DNA of 64,000 bases from Labedella gwakjiensis (GTDB lineage Bacteria; Actinomycetota; Actinomycetes; Actinomycetales; Microbacteriaceae). The DNA is taken from assembly GCF_003014675.1 (NCBI RefSeq), contig NZ_PYAU01000001.1, forward strand, positions 248,001-312,000, read 5' to 3'. The position numbers and the translations under genes are program-made. Positions 8,587 through 17,527 of this stretch are shown here, one piece after another. Under the pieces are notes generated by a model. The model was not told the origin of the DNA and did not search any database. It saw only the letters and a program-made list of their open reading frames with translations. Position 1 is the first letter of the stretch. Each line of letters starts with the position of its first letter.

Positions 8587-9891
8587 CTACTGCTGAAGGC
8601 CGGGGTAGAGCGGGAAAGCGTCGGCGAGCGCCGCGACCCGGTCACGCAGCCCATCGACGTCGGCACCCGGACGCAGCGCGAGCGCGATGACGTCGGCGAC
8701 CTCGGTGAACTCGGTCTCGCCGAAACCACGCGTGGCGAGAGCCGGCGTGCCGATGCGGAGGCCCGACGTGACCATCGGCGGTCGCGGGTCGAACGGAACC
8801 GAGTTGCGGTTCACCGTGATGCGCACATCGTGCAGCACGTCCTCCGCCTGCTTGCCGTCGAGCTCCGAGTTGCGGAGGTCGGCGAGAACGAGGTGCACGT
8901 CGGTGCCCCCCGTGAGCACGTCGAGGCCCGTGGCCTTCGAGTCGTCGGCCGTGAGGCGCTCCGCGAGGATCTGCGCGCCGCGGATGGTGCGCGCCTGGCG
9001 GTCCTTGAAGTCCTCGGATGCGGCGAGCTTGAACGCCGTGGCCTTCGCCGCGATGACGTGCATGAGCGGCCCGCCCTGCTGGCCGGGGAAGACGTTCGAG
9101 TTGAGCTTCTTCGCGAGGTCCTGCTCGTTGGTGAGGATGAAGCCGGAGCGCGGTCCGCCGATCGTCTTGTGCACGGTGGAGCTGACGACGTGCGCGTGGG
9201 GCACGGGAGACGGGTGGAGGCCAGCGGCGACGAGACCGGCGAAATGCGCCATGTCGACCCAGAGCGTGGCGCCGACCTCGTCGGCGATCTCGCGGAAGAG
9301 GGCGAAGTCGAGCTGGCGCGGGTAGGCGGACCACCCGGCGATGATGACGCGGGGCTTGTGCTCGCGAGCCTTCGCGCGCACATCCTCCATGTCGACGAGC
9401 ATCGACTCGGGGTCGACGCCGTAGGCGACGGCGTTGTAGAGCTTGCCGGAGAAGTTGAGCTTCATGCCGTGCGTGAGGTGGCCGCCGTGGGACAGCTCGA
9501 GGCCGAGGATCGTGTCGCCGGGCTGCGCGATGGCGGAGAGGACGGCGGCGTTGGCGCTCGCGCCGGAGTGCGGCTGGACGTTCGCGTATGCCGCGCCGAA
9601 GAGGCTCTTGGCCCGCTCGATCGCGAGCGACTCCGCGATGTCCACGTACTCGCATCCGCCGTAGTAGCGGCGGCCGGGGTAGCCCTCTGCGTACTTGTTG
9701 GTGAGCACGGAGCCCTGCGACTGCAGGACCGAGACGGGAACGAAGTTCTCGCTCGCGATCATCTCGAGGTAGTCGCGCTGGCGACCGAGCTCCTGCTCGA
9801 GGACGGCGGCGATCTCCGGGTCGACCTCGCTGAGCGGGGCGTTGAAGAGGTTCTGGCCCGTGGATACGGGTGTCGACGATTCTGTGGTCAT
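8587..9891 (-). CDS. glyA: Serine hydroxymethyltransferase
   Basis: A 434-residue cytosolic PLP enzyme that converts serine and THF to glycine and methylene-THF. It shows the [33 protein letters not shown] signature, the PLP lysine Lys242 in [16 protein letters not shown], and [12 protein letters not shown]. The start ATG 9891 is preceded by AAGGAG at a normal distance. Upstream in-frame codons belong to the riboswitch leader, not the protein. First gene of glyA-folD-ybaK-like. Confidence 0.98.
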   Translation of the reverse strand: MTTESSTPVSTGQNLFNAPLSEVDPEIAAVLEQELGRQRDYLEMIASENFVPVSVLQSQGSVLTNKYAEGYPGRRYYGGCEYVDIAESLAIERAKSLFGAAYANVQPHSGASANAAVLSAIAQPGDTILGLELSHGGHLTHGMKLNFSGKLYNAVAYGVDPESMLVDMEDVRAKAREHKPRVIIAGWSAYPRQLDFALFREIADEVGATLWVDMAHFAGLVAAGLHPSPVPHAHVVSSTVHKTIGGPRSGFILTNEQDLAKKLNSNVFPGQQGGPLMHVIAAKATAFKLAASEDFKDRQARTIRGAQILAERLTADDSKATGLDVLTGGTDVHLVLADLRNSELDGKQAEDVLHDVRITVNRNSVPFDPRPPMVTSGLRIGTPALATRGFGETEFTEVADVIALALRPGADVDGLRDRVAALADAFPLYPGLQQ

Positions 9892-9937
9892 TGAGGCTGA
9901 CTCCTTCTGACAGCGGCGGACGTGGGGGTGCTCCGTA

Positions 9938-10034
9938 TCGGCCCAGGCGTACGGCCGAATCCGTGTCAGTCGCTCCCCGATGGTGACCATCTCCGGCAGA
10001 TGCGAGGCATCAGCCAAACGCCAGTTGCGACGGG
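9938..10034 (-). ncRNA. ZTP (pfl) riboswitch controlling glyA-folD
   Basis: On the minus strand the conserved parts of the pfl/ZTP aptamer appear in order: CGCAACTGGCG (10029-10019), a variable helix, ACCATCGGGGAGC (9984-9972), and GGCCGTACGCCTGGGC (9956-9941). The CTGGCG of the first half and GGGGAGC plus CGCCTGGGC of the second are the family's hallmark ligand-binding and pseudoknot segments. ZTP riboswitches sense ZTP/ZMP, which accumulates when 10-formyl-THF is short, and they commonly precede glyA, folD or purH. A -10-like TATGCT (10043-10038) puts transcription start at the aptamer's 5' edge. The expression platform is not clear; no U-tract terminator is visible before the ribosome site. 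Confidence 0.88.
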
Positions 10035-10094
10035 ATCAGCATAACAGGACGGCACTCGGCTCCTCCGTCGGATTCACTCGAGGGGCGGTCGGAT

Positions 10095-10766
10095 TCACTC
10101 GACGCGGACCCCCAGCGCTGCCGCGAACAGGGGCGCGAACTCGGCCAGCTGGGTCTCCGAGATGATGGCGCCTCGCAGGGTCTCGACACCGGTGATGGAC
10201 GAGAACTCGGCCTCCCGCAGATCGAGGTCGACGAGCCGCGCACGAGACACGTCGAGCACCCCGATGCGGCAGCCCGGAAGGGCGAGTCGCGTGACCTCCG
10301 CCCCGCCGAGATCGAGTTCCTCGAACGCCGTGTCCTCGATGAGGACGTCGGTGATCCGCGCTCCACGGAGGTTGAGGTAGCCGAACTTGGACTGCCTGAT
10401 CGCGACGGACCGCAGCTCGGCGTCGTACAGATCGCTCGAGCCGGAGCGCGAGGCGGTGATCGAGACGTCACGCCAGAACGAGGACGGCGCGTCGACGACG
10501 GGCGCCTCGAGGCGATCGATCGTGCAGTCGCTGAGTCGCGCACCCCTCAGCTTCGCCGCGTCGGAGCGGACGGTGTCGAACGCGCACTCGCTGAAGCGCA
10601 CGTCGGCGAGGTCGAGACCGGAGAGGTCGAGATCGCTGTAGCGACGTGCGTCGTGCGACGAGCCCTCGGCGAGTTCGACCCGATCGCCGTCGTCGAGAGA
10701 CGGAAGACGGACGGGTGAGATGCGGGGTTCCGGTGAGGTGCGGGATGGAGGGGTGCGACGGGCCAT
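10095..10766 (-). CDS. Pentapeptide-repeat protein
   Basis: 223 residues. From about residue 45 the sequence follows the A(D/N)LXX register of a right-handed quadrilateral beta-helix: LDLSGLDLADVRFSECAF, KLRGARLSDCTI, LYDAELRSVAI, YLNLRGARITDVLI, ELDLGGAEVTRLAL, LDVSRARLVDLDL. The N-terminal 30 residues are Arg/Pro-rich and probably disordered. Actinobacterial relatives include gyrase-mimicking proteins, but many have no known role and nothing here specifies one. It diverges from the DinB-hexosaminidase-nagA operon. Confidence 0.85.
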   Translation of the reverse strand: MARRTPPSRTSPEPRISPVRLPSLDDGDRVELAEGSSHDARRYSDLDLSGLDLADVRFSECAFDTVRSDAAKLRGARLSDCTIDRLEAPVVDAPSSFWRDVSITASRSGSSDLYDAELRSVAIRQSKFGYLNLRGARITDVLIEDTAFEELDLGGAEVTRLALPGCRIGVLDVSRARLVDLDLREAEFSSITGVETLRGAIISETQLAEFAPLFAAALGVRVE

Positions 10767-10864
10767 GGGACGAGTCTGACGGACACCTCCGACATCGCAC
10801 GGGTCGGCTGACCCCGGATCGGCCCGACGTCGGGTGTCGACCGCCCGGTGTCGGGGGCTCGCGA

Positions 10865-10870
10865 TACCGT
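10865..10870 (+). promoter_or_regulatory. -10 element of a leaderless transcript (DinB-hexosaminidase-nagA operon)
   Basis: TACCGT lies exactly six bases before ATG 10877, the spacing expected when transcription starts at the start codon. There is no Shine-Dalgarno sequence before this ATG. Confidence 0.6.
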
Positions 10871-10876
10871 GTGGGC

Positions 10877-11398
10877 ATGACGAGCTCGACGGGCGCACTT
10901 CCGGAGGACACCCGACCGGAGCCTCCCGAGCGGGGCGGAGAACGCGAGACGATCGAGGGGTTCCTCGACTTCCTCCGCGCCAGTGTCGTCTACAAGGCCA
11001 CGGGGCTGTCGGACGCCGATGCCGCACGCCGCGTGCTCCCGAGCCTCACCACCGTCTCCGGGCTCATCCGCCACCTCGCCGATGTCGAGCGGTCCTGGTT
11101 CCGCGAGGCGATGGCGGGGGAAGCTGATGTCCCGTCCCGGTGGTCGGAGGAGGACCGCGATGGCGAGTTCCGGGTCACGGAGCACGACACCCTCGCCGAG
11201 GTCGTCGCCGACTACGAGGCGGCGTGCGCCGAGTCTCGCACGGTCGCGGCGCGATTCGATCTCGACGATCCCTCGGCCGGTCGCGACGGGCGGTACCACC
11301 TGCGGTGGATCCTCGTGCACATGATCGAGGAGACGGGCCGCCACTGCGGACACATCGACATCCTGCGCGAACTGCTCGACGGGGCGGTCGGCGAATGA
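10877..11398 (+). CDS. DinB/DUF664-family protein
   Basis: 173 residues, a four-helix-bundle DinB-like fold. Metal-ligand histidines are visible in TVSGLIRHLADVERSWFREAM and in the C-terminal WILVHMIEETGRHCGHIDILRELLDG, the usual DUF664 ending. Members include thiol-dependent transferases (mycothiol or bacillithiol in their hosts), but the substrate is unknown. It is probably translated from a leaderless mRNA. Its stop overlaps the hexosaminidase ATG by four bases. Confidence 0.88.
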   Translation: MTSSTGALPEDTRPEPPERGGERETIEGFLDFLRASVVYKATGLSDADAARRVLPSLTTVSGLIRHLADVERSWFREAMAGEADVPSRWSEEDRDGEFRVTEHDTLAEVVADYEAACAESRTVAARFDLDDPSAGRDGRYHLRWILVHMIEETGRHCGHIDILRELLDGAVGE

Positions 11399-12981
11399 CG
11401 CATCCGACCGAGAACGCGGCCCTTCCCCTCCACGACCTCCTCATCCCCACGCCGCGATCGCTCACGGCCGGGGACGGTGGGCCGCTCGTCGTCGGCGATC
11501 GACTCCGGCTCTCGTCCCCGCACGCCGGGCTCGCGACCGTCACGCCCCTCGTCGTCGACCTCCTGCGCGCGGAGGGCGTCACGCTCGTCGATGCAGAGCC
11601 GGACGACGCGATCGGGCCGGCGACCCTCGGCCTCGAGCTCCGCCCCGATGCCGACGGCGGCGCGAATCGGACCCAGGACTCCGAGGCGTACGCCCTCAGC
11701 GTGAGCGACCGCGGCATCAGCATCACGGCGGCCTCCCCCGCCGGCATCTTCTACGGAGCGCAGACCCTCGCGCAGTTCCTGTCGAGCGGCCGCGGAGGGG
11801 CTCGGAGCATCCCAGCCCTCCACATCCACGACGCTCCGCGCTTCCGGTACCGCGGGGCGATGCTCGACGTCGCCCGCCACTTCTTCGACGTCGACACCGT
11901 GAAGTCCTACATCGACCGCATCGCACTCGCCAAGCTCAACCACCTGCACCTGCACCTGAGCGACGACCAGGGGTGGCGGCTGCACATCGACTCGTGGCCC
12001 CGCCTGACCGAACGCGGCTCCTCCGGTGCCGTCGGAGGGGGCGCCGGCGGCTTCTACACGCACGACGACTACCGCGAGATCGTTGCCTACGCCGCCGAAC
12101 GCTTCGTCACGGTGGTGCCCGAGATCGACCTCCCCGGCCACACCCACGCCGCGATCGTCGCCTACCCCGAGCTCGCTCCCCCCCTCTACGCCGGTGCTCC
12201 CGATTCGGCCGAACGTCCGGAGGACGACACGCCTGCTCCCGAGTTCGCACCCTACGGCGGTGTCGAGGTGGGCTTCTCCACCGTCGACACCCGGTCGGAC
12301 GTCGTCCATCGGTTCGTCGCTGACGTCACCCGCGAGATCGCGGCGCTCACACCCGGGCCGTACCTGCACCTCGGCGGCGACGAATCCCTCTCCACGTCGG
12401 AGGAGGACTACCTCGACTTCCTCGCCCGCGCGAGCGCCGCAGCGTCCACGACGGGCAAGACCCTCGTGTTCTGGCACGAGGCGGGCGCGAGTGCCGAGCT
12501 GCCGCCCGGCACGATCGGGCAGTACTGGGACTACCTCATCCCCCGCGGCCGGTCGGCGGATCAGACACGGCGCTTCGTCGAGAACGCCGGAGCCGTGATC
12601 CTCTCCCCCGCCGACGCCATCTACGTCGACATGAAGCACGCGGACGACGACCCCCTCGGCCTGGTCTGGGCCGACGGCCCGACGAACGTCGAGACGTCCT
12701 ATTCCTGGGAGCCCGACGAGGTGATCGCCGGGTTGTCCCCCGACGCGATCCTCGGGATCGAGGCCCCTCTCTGGTCGGAGACGATCGAGTCGCTCGCGGA
12801 CATCGACGCTCTCGCGTTCCCCCGACTGCTGGCCGCGGCGGAGATCGCGTGGTCCCCGCGCCCCTCCGAGTCGCCCGAACGCACGTGGTCGTCGTTCCGT
12901 CGACGCCTGGTCGGATGGCAACCGCGGCTCGACGCCCTCGGTATCGGCTACACACGCGCAGAGGGGGTCGACTGGTCATGA
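11395..12981 (+). CDS. Beta-N-acetylhexosaminidase, glycoside hydrolase family 20
   Basis: 528 residues, with no signal peptide, so likely cytoplasmic. It removes terminal GlcNAc/GalNAc from chito-oligosaccharides or other glycans by substrate-assisted catalysis. Residues 1-150 form the GH20b alpha/beta domain; the TIM barrel follows with HLHLSDDQGWR and the catalytic Asp329-Glu330 pair in YLHLGGDES. C-terminal tryptophans of the substrate pocket are visible (FWHEAG, GQYWDY, LVWADG, LWSETI). Both ends overlap neighbours by four bases (DinB, nagA), so the cell probably frees GlcNAc and then processes it with NagA. Confidence 0.96.
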   Translation: MTHPTENAALPLHDLLIPTPRSLTAGDGGPLVVGDRLRLSSPHAGLATVTPLVVDLLRAEGVTLVDAEPDDAIGPATLGLELRPDADGGANRTQDSEAYALSVSDRGISITAASPAGIFYGAQTLAQFLSSGRGGARSIPALHIHDAPRFRYRGAMLDVARHFFDVDTVKSYIDRIALAKLNHLHLHLSDDQGWRLHIDSWPRLTERGSSGAVGGGAGGFYTHDDYREIVAYAAERFVTVVPEIDLPGHTHAAIVAYPELAPPLYAGAPDSAERPEDDTPAPEFAPYGGVEVGFSTVDTRSDVVHRFVADVTREIAALTPGPYLHLGGDESLSTSEEDYLDFLARASAAASTTGKTLVFWHEAGASAELPPGTIGQYWDYLIPRGRSADQTRRFVENAGAVILSPADAIYVDMKHADDDPLGLVWADGPTNVETSYSWEPDEVIAGLSPDAILGIEAPLWSETIESLADIDALAFPRLLAAAEIAWSPRPSESPERTWSSFRRRLVGWQPRLDALGIGYTRAEGVDWS

Positions 12982-14141
12982 GCTCTCGGACGATCATCCA
13001 TTCCGCCCGGCTCGTGAGCGACGGCCTCGAGACGGACGACGCCTGGGTCCTCCTCGGCGGCGGAGACGACGGCAGCGTCGAGGGACGGGGAACAGGCGAC
13101 GGGTGGCTGACTCATGCCGAAGACGGCCGATCGGACGTCGTCGACGCCGCGGGTCGGTTCCTCGTGCCCGGTTTCATCGATCTGCACGTGCACGGAGGCG
13201 GCGGCGCCTCCGTCGACGACGGAGCCGACGCGATGCGGCGCGTCCTGGCGACGCATCGCCTGCACGGCACCACGCGCAGCGCGATCTCCCTCGTCTCGGC
13301 CCCCCTCGACGAACTCGCGTCGCGACTCTCCGCCGTCGCCGACCTCGCATCGACCGACCCCACCATCCTCGGCGCCCACCTCGAGGGACCGTTCCTGTCG
13401 CAGGACAACCGGGGAGCGCACGATCCCGCAGCGCTCATCCCTCCGACGCCCGAAGCGGTGGCGCTCCTCCTCGAAGCCGCACGCGGTCACCTCCTGCAGA
13501 TCACGATCGCGCCGGAGCTCCCCGGCGTCCTCGAGGCGATCAGGACGCTGCGGGCCGCCGGCGTGATCGTAGCCGTCGGTCACACGACGGGCGATGCCGA
13601 CGTCGCCCGCGCGGCATTCTCCGCAGGGGCGACCCTCCTCACACACGCGTTCAACGCGATGCCCGGGATCCACCACCGTCACCCTGGCCCCATCCCGGTC
13701 GCGATCGGGAACGACGACGTGGTGCTCGAACTCATCGCCGACGGCGTGCACGTCTCCCCACCCGTCCTCGCACTGGCCTTCGCCGCGGCACCTGGACACA
13801 TCGCCCTCGTCACGGACGCCATGGCGGCCGCCGATGCGCCGGACGGCGACTACGAGCTCGGGGGGCTCTCCGTGACCGTGCACGAGGGGGTCGCGCGCCT
13901 CACCGGGACCGACGTCATAGCGGGATCCACGCTCACCCAGGACGGAGCACTGCGCACCGTCCTGGCGGCCGGCGTGCCGATGGTCGAAGCCGTCCGCGCC
14001 CTCACGGAGACCCCGGCCCGAGTCGTCGGCCGTTCACCCGAGCTGGGTTCGCTCGCCGTCGGCAGTGCGGGCGACGCCGTCCTCCTCGCCGACGACCTCA
14101 CGGTCGACGCCGTCTGGGTCGCCGGCGAACGCGAGTCCTAG
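12978..14141 (+). CDS. nagA: N-acetylglucosamine-6-phosphate deacetylase
   Basis: 387 residues. It deacetylates GlcNAc-6-P to GlcN-6-P in the cytoplasm. Amidohydrolase motifs are visible: His70/His72 in FIDLHVHGGGG, the metal-binding Glu in GAHLEGPFLS, His in VAVGHTTGDADV, THAFNAMPGIHHRHPG, and the catalytic Asp in ALVTDAMAAA. No nagB follows; the downstream neighbour is the oppositely oriented Mrp operon. Confidence 0.96.
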   Translation: MSSRTIIHSARLVSDGLETDDAWVLLGGGDDGSVEGRGTGDGWLTHAEDGRSDVVDAAGRFLVPGFIDLHVHGGGGASVDDGADAMRRVLATHRLHGTTRSAISLVSAPLDELASRLSAVADLASTDPTILGAHLEGPFLSQDNRGAHDPAALIPPTPEAVALLLEAARGHLLQITIAPELPGVLEAIRTLRAAGVIVAVGHTTGDADVARAAFSAGATLLTHAFNAMPGIHHRHPGPIPVAIGNDDVVLELIADGVHVSPPVLALAFAAAPGHIALVTDAMAAADAPDGDYELGGLSVTVHEGVARLTGTDVIAGSTLTQDGALRTVLAAGVPMVEAVRALTETPARVVGRSPELGSLAVGSAGDAVLLADDLTVDAVWVAGERES

Positions 14142-14207
14142 CGTCCGGCCCCGGCCGTCCCACAGCTCGGCCGTCCCGCATACGATGGCCGCTCGGGACG
14201 GAAAACG

Positions 14208-14612
14208 TCAGTTGTCGGACGATTCGTCGGCAGCGGTATCGTCCGACCGCCGACTCTCCGTCCGTGCATCCGCTCGACGCACGGCGTCAGCGAGTTCGTC
14301 GGTCACGAGCAGGTCGCGGCGAAGGTGATCGCCGCGGTAGGCGGCCCGCCCCACCATGTGGGCGGAGATCGGCGCGGTGAGCCCCTGGAAGAAGAGGATC
14401 GCGATGGCGAACGCCACGGTTCCGAGACTGACGTTGGACACCGCGACGTCGACGACGATGAGTCCGAGACCGAGGATCTGGGGTTTCGTCGCGGCGTGCA
14501 GTCGCGACAGGACGTCGGGGAACCGCAGCAGTCCGATACCGGCGGCAGCACACAGGAACGCCGACACCACGATGAACGACGCGGTGATGGCCTCACTCCA
14601 CTCGGCGCTCAT
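14208..14612 (-). CDS. mrpG: Mrp Na+/H+ antiporter subunit G
   Basis: 134 residues with three membrane segments, ending in a hydrophilic acidic tail. The MnhG signature GIGLLRFPDVLSRLHAATKPQILGLGLI is present. It is the last gene of the Mrp operon; its ATG overlaps the mrpF stop by four bases. All six subunits form one hetero-oligomeric membrane complex exchanging cytoplasmic Na+ for protons. Confidence 0.95.
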   Translation of the reverse strand: MSAEWSEAITASFIVVSAFLCAAAGIGLLRFPDVLSRLHAATKPQILGLGLIVVDVAVSNVSLGTVAFAIAILFFQGLTAPISAHMVGRAAYRGDHLRRDLLVTDELADAVRRADARTESRRSDDTAADESSDN

Positions 14613-14872
14613 GTCGTGTCCTGCTTCGCCATGAAGCGGGCGACGCTCACGGAACCGACGATGCCGAACATCGCGAGGGCCAACATCACCGGCAGCGTGT
14701 CCGTGTGATGGTTGACCGCCATCTCTGCTCCGAGCACGCACATGATGGTGACGACGAGCACGTCCGACGCGATGACCCGGTCGAGCAGGCTCGGGCCGAC
14801 CACGATCCGGTAGATCGATGCCAGGGCTCCGATACCGAACATGACTCCGGCCACGACGAGAGCGATCTCCAT
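14609..14872 (-). CDS. mrpF: Mrp Na+/H+ antiporter subunit F
   Basis: 87 residues with three membrane segments and the MnhF motif YRIVVGPSLLDRVIASDVL. The start ATG 14872 overlaps the mrpE stop by one base and the stop overlaps mrpG by four, consistent with coupled translation and fixed stoichiometry. Confidence 0.95.
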   Translation of the reverse strand: MEIALVVAGVMFGIGALASIYRIVVGPSLLDRVIASDVLVVTIMCVLGAEMAVNHHTDTLPVMLALAMFGIVGSVSVARFMAKQDTT

Positions 14873-15468
14873 CAGCGCTTCCCTTCCGTTTCGGCGGGAG
14901 CGAATCCGCTGCCCGGCGCGGGCGGCGACGTCCGGCCGCACACGAGTTCGACGTCGTGCGCGGATCCGAAGCCGCGCACGATCCGCTTCTCCGTCGCGAG
15001 CACCCGCTGCCGAGCGACCTCGACGTCGTGGTCGTCATCCGTGTCGAGCACGTGGAGGTACAGGATCGACTCCCCCCTGTCGAGGTCGACGACGATCGAG
15101 CCCGGAACGAGGGAGAGCGCCTCGGCCACCCACATCGTGATCAGATCGGAGCGCGTCCGCAGCTGCACGGCCACGATCGAGTTCTGCGGCGGGCTCCCCG
15201 GCTTCAGGACGATCCACGCCACCTGGAAGGAGGCGATGAGGATGTCGACCATGAGTCGGACGAAGAAGTAGGCCGCGCGCAGGGGGTTCAAGCGCCGCGA
15301 GAACTGGATCGCCGGAAGGTAGAAGAGGATCGTCACGATCGCGGCGACCCCGATACCGGTGAGCAGCGACAGCACCGTGAACTGACCCCACAGCATCGCC
15401 CACAGCAGGACGAGGCCGGCGAAGAGCAGGACCCGGCTCCCGAAGCTCGCGTGTTCCCGCTGCTGCAT
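14872..15468 (-). CDS. mrpE: Mrp Na+/H+ antiporter subunit E
   Basis: 198 residues. Two N-terminal membrane segments (VLLFAGLVLLWAMLWG; LLTGIGVAAIVTILFYLPA) are followed by the MnhE core PLRAAYFFVRLMVDILIASFQVAWIVLKP and the soluble domain with SLVPGSIVVDLDRGESILYLHVLD. Start and stop each overlap a neighbour by one base. Confidence 0.95.
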   Translation of the reverse strand: MQQREHASFGSRVLLFAGLVLLWAMLWGQFTVLSLLTGIGVAAIVTILFYLPAIQFSRRLNPLRAAYFFVRLMVDILIASFQVAWIVLKPGSPPQNSIVAVQLRTRSDLITMWVAEALSLVPGSIVVDLDRGESILYLHVLDTDDDHDVEVARQRVLATEKRIVRGFGSAHDVELVCGRTSPPAPGSGFAPAETEGKR

Positions 15469-17030
15469 CAGGGCACCTCCTCCGTGAACACCGCTCCGAC
15501 GTAGACGGACGGATCCTCGACGTTCTCCGCAGCCCGTTCGGCGAGGCCGAAGAGCGGACCGGCGAAGACCGTGAGGGCGACGGTGAGGGCCACGAGGCCG
15601 GCGGTCGCCGAGACCATGAGCGGGGAGACCGTCTTGAGCGCGACGCGGCCGTCGTCCTCCGGGTTCTCGTTGAGGGACGCCATGAGCGAGGACGAGTAGC
15701 CCTCGACTTCGCGACGACGACGCCAGAACGCCATGTTCCACACACGGGCGAGCGCGTAGAGGGTCACGAGGCTCGTCGCGGCGCCGGCGGCGATGACGAC
15801 GTAGTCGAGGGGCGTGCCGGACTCGGCGCCCGCCCGGAAGAGGCCGACCTTCCCGAGGAATCCGGAGAACGGCGGGATCCCCCCGAGGTTGAGCGCGCCG
15901 ATGAAGTACAGCACGGCGACGACGGGAGCGGCCGTCAACAGACCCCCGAGCCGGCTGAGCGATGTCGACCCTCCCACCCGTTCGATGAGCCCCGCGACGA
16001 GGAAGAGCGCTGTCTGCACGACGATGTGGTGCACGACGTAGTAGATCGTCGAGGTCGTCGCCGCCTCACTGCCGATCGCGATGCCGAACACCATGTATCC
16101 GATGTGGCTCACGAGCGTGAACGACAGCAATCGCTTGATGTCGGCCTGTGCGACCGCCCCGAGGATGCCGACGACCATCGTGACGGCCGCCACGATGAGG
16201 AGCGGGGTCTGGAGCGGCACATCGACGAAGAGGACGGTGTCGACCCGGATGATCGCGTAGATGCCCACCTTCGTCAGCAGTCCGGCGAACACCGCCGTGA
16301 CGGGGGCCGGCGCCGTCGGGTACGAGTCGGGCAACCAGAACGACAGGGGGAACAGGGCGGCCTTCACGCTGAAGCCCACGAGCAGCGCGAGACAGAGCAC
16401 GAGCTGGATGTTGGGCGGGAGGTCGCGCACACGCTCCGAGATGAGCGCGATCGTGACCGTTCCCGTTGCTCCGTAGATGAGCGCGATCGACGCCACGAAG
16501 ATGATCGACGACATCAGGCTCACGACGATGTAGGTGACGCCTGCGCGGATCCGCGCACCGGTGCCGCCGAGCGTGAGGAGGACATAGCTCGCCGCGAGCA
16601 GCATCTCGAAGGCGACGTAGAGGTTGAAGAGGTCGCCTGCGACGAAGGCGTCGAAGACTCCAGCGGCGAGGACGAGATACGTCGGGTGGAAGATCGAGAC
16701 GGGCGGCGGGTTGCTGTCGCGGTCGGCGATGCCCTGCCCGACGGCGAAGATGAGCACGCCGAGCAGCATGAGCGACGAGACCACGAGCATGATCGCGGCG
16801 AGACGGTCGGCGACGAGGACGATCCCGAACGGCGCCTCCCATCCGCCCACGTGGACGACGGCCGGACCGGTGCTGTCGACGTACACGAGCAGCATGATGG
16901 AGAGCGCCGACACCGCGGTGAGCACGATCGTGCTCACCGCGATCTGGATCTTCGGGTGCTTGCCGAGGGTCAGGGCGACCGCCGCTCCGAGGAGCGGCAG
17001 CATCACCACGAGGGGGACGATGGCGTTCAT
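15468..17030 (-). CDS. mrpD: Mrp Na+/H+ antiporter subunit D
   Basis: 520 residues with about 14 membrane segments, homologous to the proton-pumping NuoL/M/N subunits of complex I. It carries the NuoM-like core: YVAFEMLLAASYVLL with the conserved membrane Glu, and KAALFPLSFWLPDSYPTAPAPVTAVFAGLLTKVGIYAI with the key Lys residues. Overlaps mrpC by four bases. Confidence 0.96.
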   Translation of the reverse strand: MNAIVPLVVMLPLLGAAVALTLGKHPKIQIAVSTIVLTAVSALSIMLLVYVDSTGPAVVHVGGWEAPFGIVLVADRLAAIMLVVSSLMLLGVLIFAVGQGIADRDSNPPPVSIFHPTYLVLAAGVFDAFVAGDLFNLYVAFEMLLAASYVLLTLGGTGARIRAGVTYIVVSLMSSIIFVASIALIYGATGTVTIALISERVRDLPPNIQLVLCLALLVGFSVKAALFPLSFWLPDSYPTAPAPVTAVFAGLLTKVGIYAIIRVDTVLFVDVPLQTPLLIVAAVTMVVGILGAVAQADIKRLLSFTLVSHIGYMVFGIAIGSEAATTSTIYYVVHHIVVQTALFLVAGLIERVGGSTSLSRLGGLLTAAPVVAVLYFIGALNLGGIPPFSGFLGKVGLFRAGAESGTPLDYVVIAAGAATSLVTLYALARVWNMAFWRRRREVEGYSSSLMASLNENPEDDGRVALKTVSPLMVSATAGLVALTVALTVFAGPLFGLAERAAENVEDPSVYVGAVFTEEVP

Positions 17031-17527
17031 CGGCGCTCCTCCCTCGTGTCGTCATGAGGCGTGGTCGATGGTGCGTCGTCTTCGCCCGGACGCTCGTCGC
17101 TCGCTCGGAGGACGTCGTGCACCGCTGCGTCGTCGAGGTCGAGGGGGTCGAAGCTCGACTCGGTCTGCGCCCTCGTCTCGCCCTCGTGCTCGTCGGGCAA
17201 CGTGTCGCCCTCCTCGCCGAGCTGTGCGAGCCACCAGGAGCGGTAGATGAGCGCGAGGAGGAACGCCGTGATGCCGAAGTTGATCACGATCGCGGTGAGC
17301 ATGAGCACTTGCGGAACGGGATCGACCATGTCGGCGTCGGATTCGGTGCCCGTCACGAGGGGAGGGCTGCCGCTCCCCCCGCTCATGATGAAGATCAGGA
17401 TGTTCGTGGCGTTCCCCACGAGCAGGAAACCGATGAGCACGCGCGTCAGGCTGCGCTCGAGCATGACGTAGATCCCGACGGCGTACATGACGCCCATGAG
17501 GATCACGAGGGTGAGGGATGCGCTCAT
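17027..17527 (-). CDS. mrpC: Mrp Na+/H+ antiporter subunit C
   Basis: 166 residues, related to NuoK of complex I. Three membrane segments fill about 115 residues (GVMYAVGIYVMLERSLTRVLIGFLLVGNATNILIFI), with the NuoK-like ending DPVPQVLMLTAIVINFGITAFLLAL. An acidic hydrophilic tail of about 50 residues follows, longer than in many MrpC proteins. Overlaps mrpA and mrpD by four bases each. Confidence 0.95.
   Translation of the reverse strand: MSASLTLVILMGVMYAVGIYVMLERSLTRVLIGFLLVGNATNILIFIMSGGSGSPPLVTGTESDADMVDPVPQVLMLTAIVINFGITAFLLALIYRSWWLAQLGEEGDTLPDEHEGETRAQTESSFDPLDLDDAAVHDVLRASDERPGEDDAPSTTPHDDTREERR

Noticed and set aside
9892-10017. 42-codon N-terminal extension of GlyA
   Set aside because: These codons lie in the ZTP riboswitch leader; the protein aligns from MTTESSTPV with a good ribosome site at 9891.
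14171-14201. Inverted repeat CCGTCCCG/CGGGACGG between nagA and mrpG
   Set aside because: Eight-base arms with a 15-base loop and no T-run are too weak to call a terminator with confidence, although the position between convergent genes is suitable.
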